Part shown: in pieces, positions 63,770 to 64,000 of the stretch
Position numbering within the stretch: position 1 is the first letter of the stretch
Layout: each line of letters begins with the position of its first letter
The notes under the pieces: model-generated
Told to the model about the DNA's origin: nothing
Seen by the model: the letters and a program-made list of their open reading frames with translations, nothing else
Databases searched by the model: none
Origin: Deltaproteobacteria bacterium
GTDB taxonomy: Bacteria; Desulfobacterota; Binatia; UTPRO1
Assembly (NCBI GenBank): GCA_020852955.1
Contig: JADYZW010000016.1
Span: 256,801-320,800, forward strand
DNA: 64,000 nt
Direction: 5' to 3'
Translations under genes and position numbers: made by a program

Positions 63770-64000
63770 GCCCGGCGCCGCGACGCGATCGGCGCGGCCG
63801 GTGGATGCAGGCGCCGGCGACGCTCGTCGGCGACGCCGGCGCGGTAGCGCTCGACCGCGCGCGTCGCCTCCTCGGCGCTCCACCCGAGCGCATCGGCCAC
63901 GAGCCGACCGACGTCCGCCGCCGCCTCGGCGCCGCCGTCCTCGGCGCGGAACGAGATCGGCACCCGCCGCCGGAGCACGTCGTCGAGGGTCGCCGCCATC
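63766..64000 (-). CDS. glpD: C-terminal end of FAD-dependent glycerol-3-phosphate dehydrogenase, 5' part outside the window
   Basis: The last 77 residues read like the GlpD C-terminal domain: TLDDVLRRRVPISF, then DVGRLVADALGWSAEEA and AVERYRAGVADERRR. The frame is open to the window edge, so the FAD-binding part lies beyond 64000. GlpD oxidises glycerol-3-phosphate at the inner membrane. The stop overlaps the nth start (ATGA), so nth is coupled to it. Confidence 0.7.
   Translation of the reverse strand, partial: MAATLDDVLRRRVPISFRAEDGGAEAAADVGRLVADALGWSAEEATRAVERYRAGVADERRRRLHPPAAPIASRRRA

Overview
The window is 64 kb of very GC-rich bacterial DNA. Coding is dense on both strands, with frequent GTG and TTG starts and many 1-8 nt stop/start overlaps. 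No rRNA, tRNA, CRISPR array, prophage or intact insertion sequence was seen. Secreted Cys-rich CDDGxxCT-type repeat proteins, two-domain DUF1554-like proteins, DUF72/DUF3467 and large GT-C enzymes suggest a deltaproteobacterial-type lineage. Binatota/Desulfobacterota-like or Myxococcota-like organisms are plausible, but this is an inference without a phylogenetic marker. Both ends cut through genes: an unknown protein on the left and a GlpD-type glycerol-3-phosphate dehydrogenase on the right.

Left part (1-17 kb). A GT-C membrane glycosyltransferase is fused to a sulfatase-like alkaline-phosphatase-superfamily domain. It faces a compact minus-strand operon: HAD phosphatase, PTPS-III-like pterin enzyme, small c-type cytochrome lipoprotein, leucyl aminopeptidase and SGNH hydrolase. 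Then come an esterase, an ArnT-like transferase, an RG-rich unknown coupled to an SDR oxidoreductase, a DUF1232 protein, a secreted PT-linker/DUF1554-like protein, and an overlapping operon of N-carbamoylputrescine amidase, dienelactone hydrolase and agmatine deiminase (agmatine to putrescine).

Middle (18-40 kb). This part is rich in surface polysaccharide genes: GT4-like transferase, GT-C membrane protein, GH39-like lipoprotein, SAM methyltransferase, XrtA-type polysaccharide deacetylase and GT2. A large secreted DNRLRE/Cys-repeat protein lies among them. Sensor histidine kinases, an ACP-like protein, a crotonase, a UvrD-type helicase, DUF72 and DUF3467 proteins and a TPR-metalloprotease follow. 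A 533-bp gene-free stretch at 40.4-40.95 kb holds a 20-bp palindrome and two inverted copies of a degenerate element.

Right part (41-64 kb). Genes are TypA/BipA, a TusA-like protein, two tandem paralogous PAS histidine kinases, a QueG-like iron-sulfur protein, an ArgA-type acetyltransferase, gamma-glutamyltransferase, a TolC-like channel, and folE with thrB. The strongest regulatory find is a ZTP (pfl) riboswitch with promoter and terminator on the minus strand at 57.04-57.19 kb. It precedes a class V aminotransferase, serA and purA, so serine/one-carbon supply and AMP synthesis appear to be under purine/folate-stress control. FolE and the PTPS-III-like enzyme fit the same folate theme: a predicted folate route without FolB.
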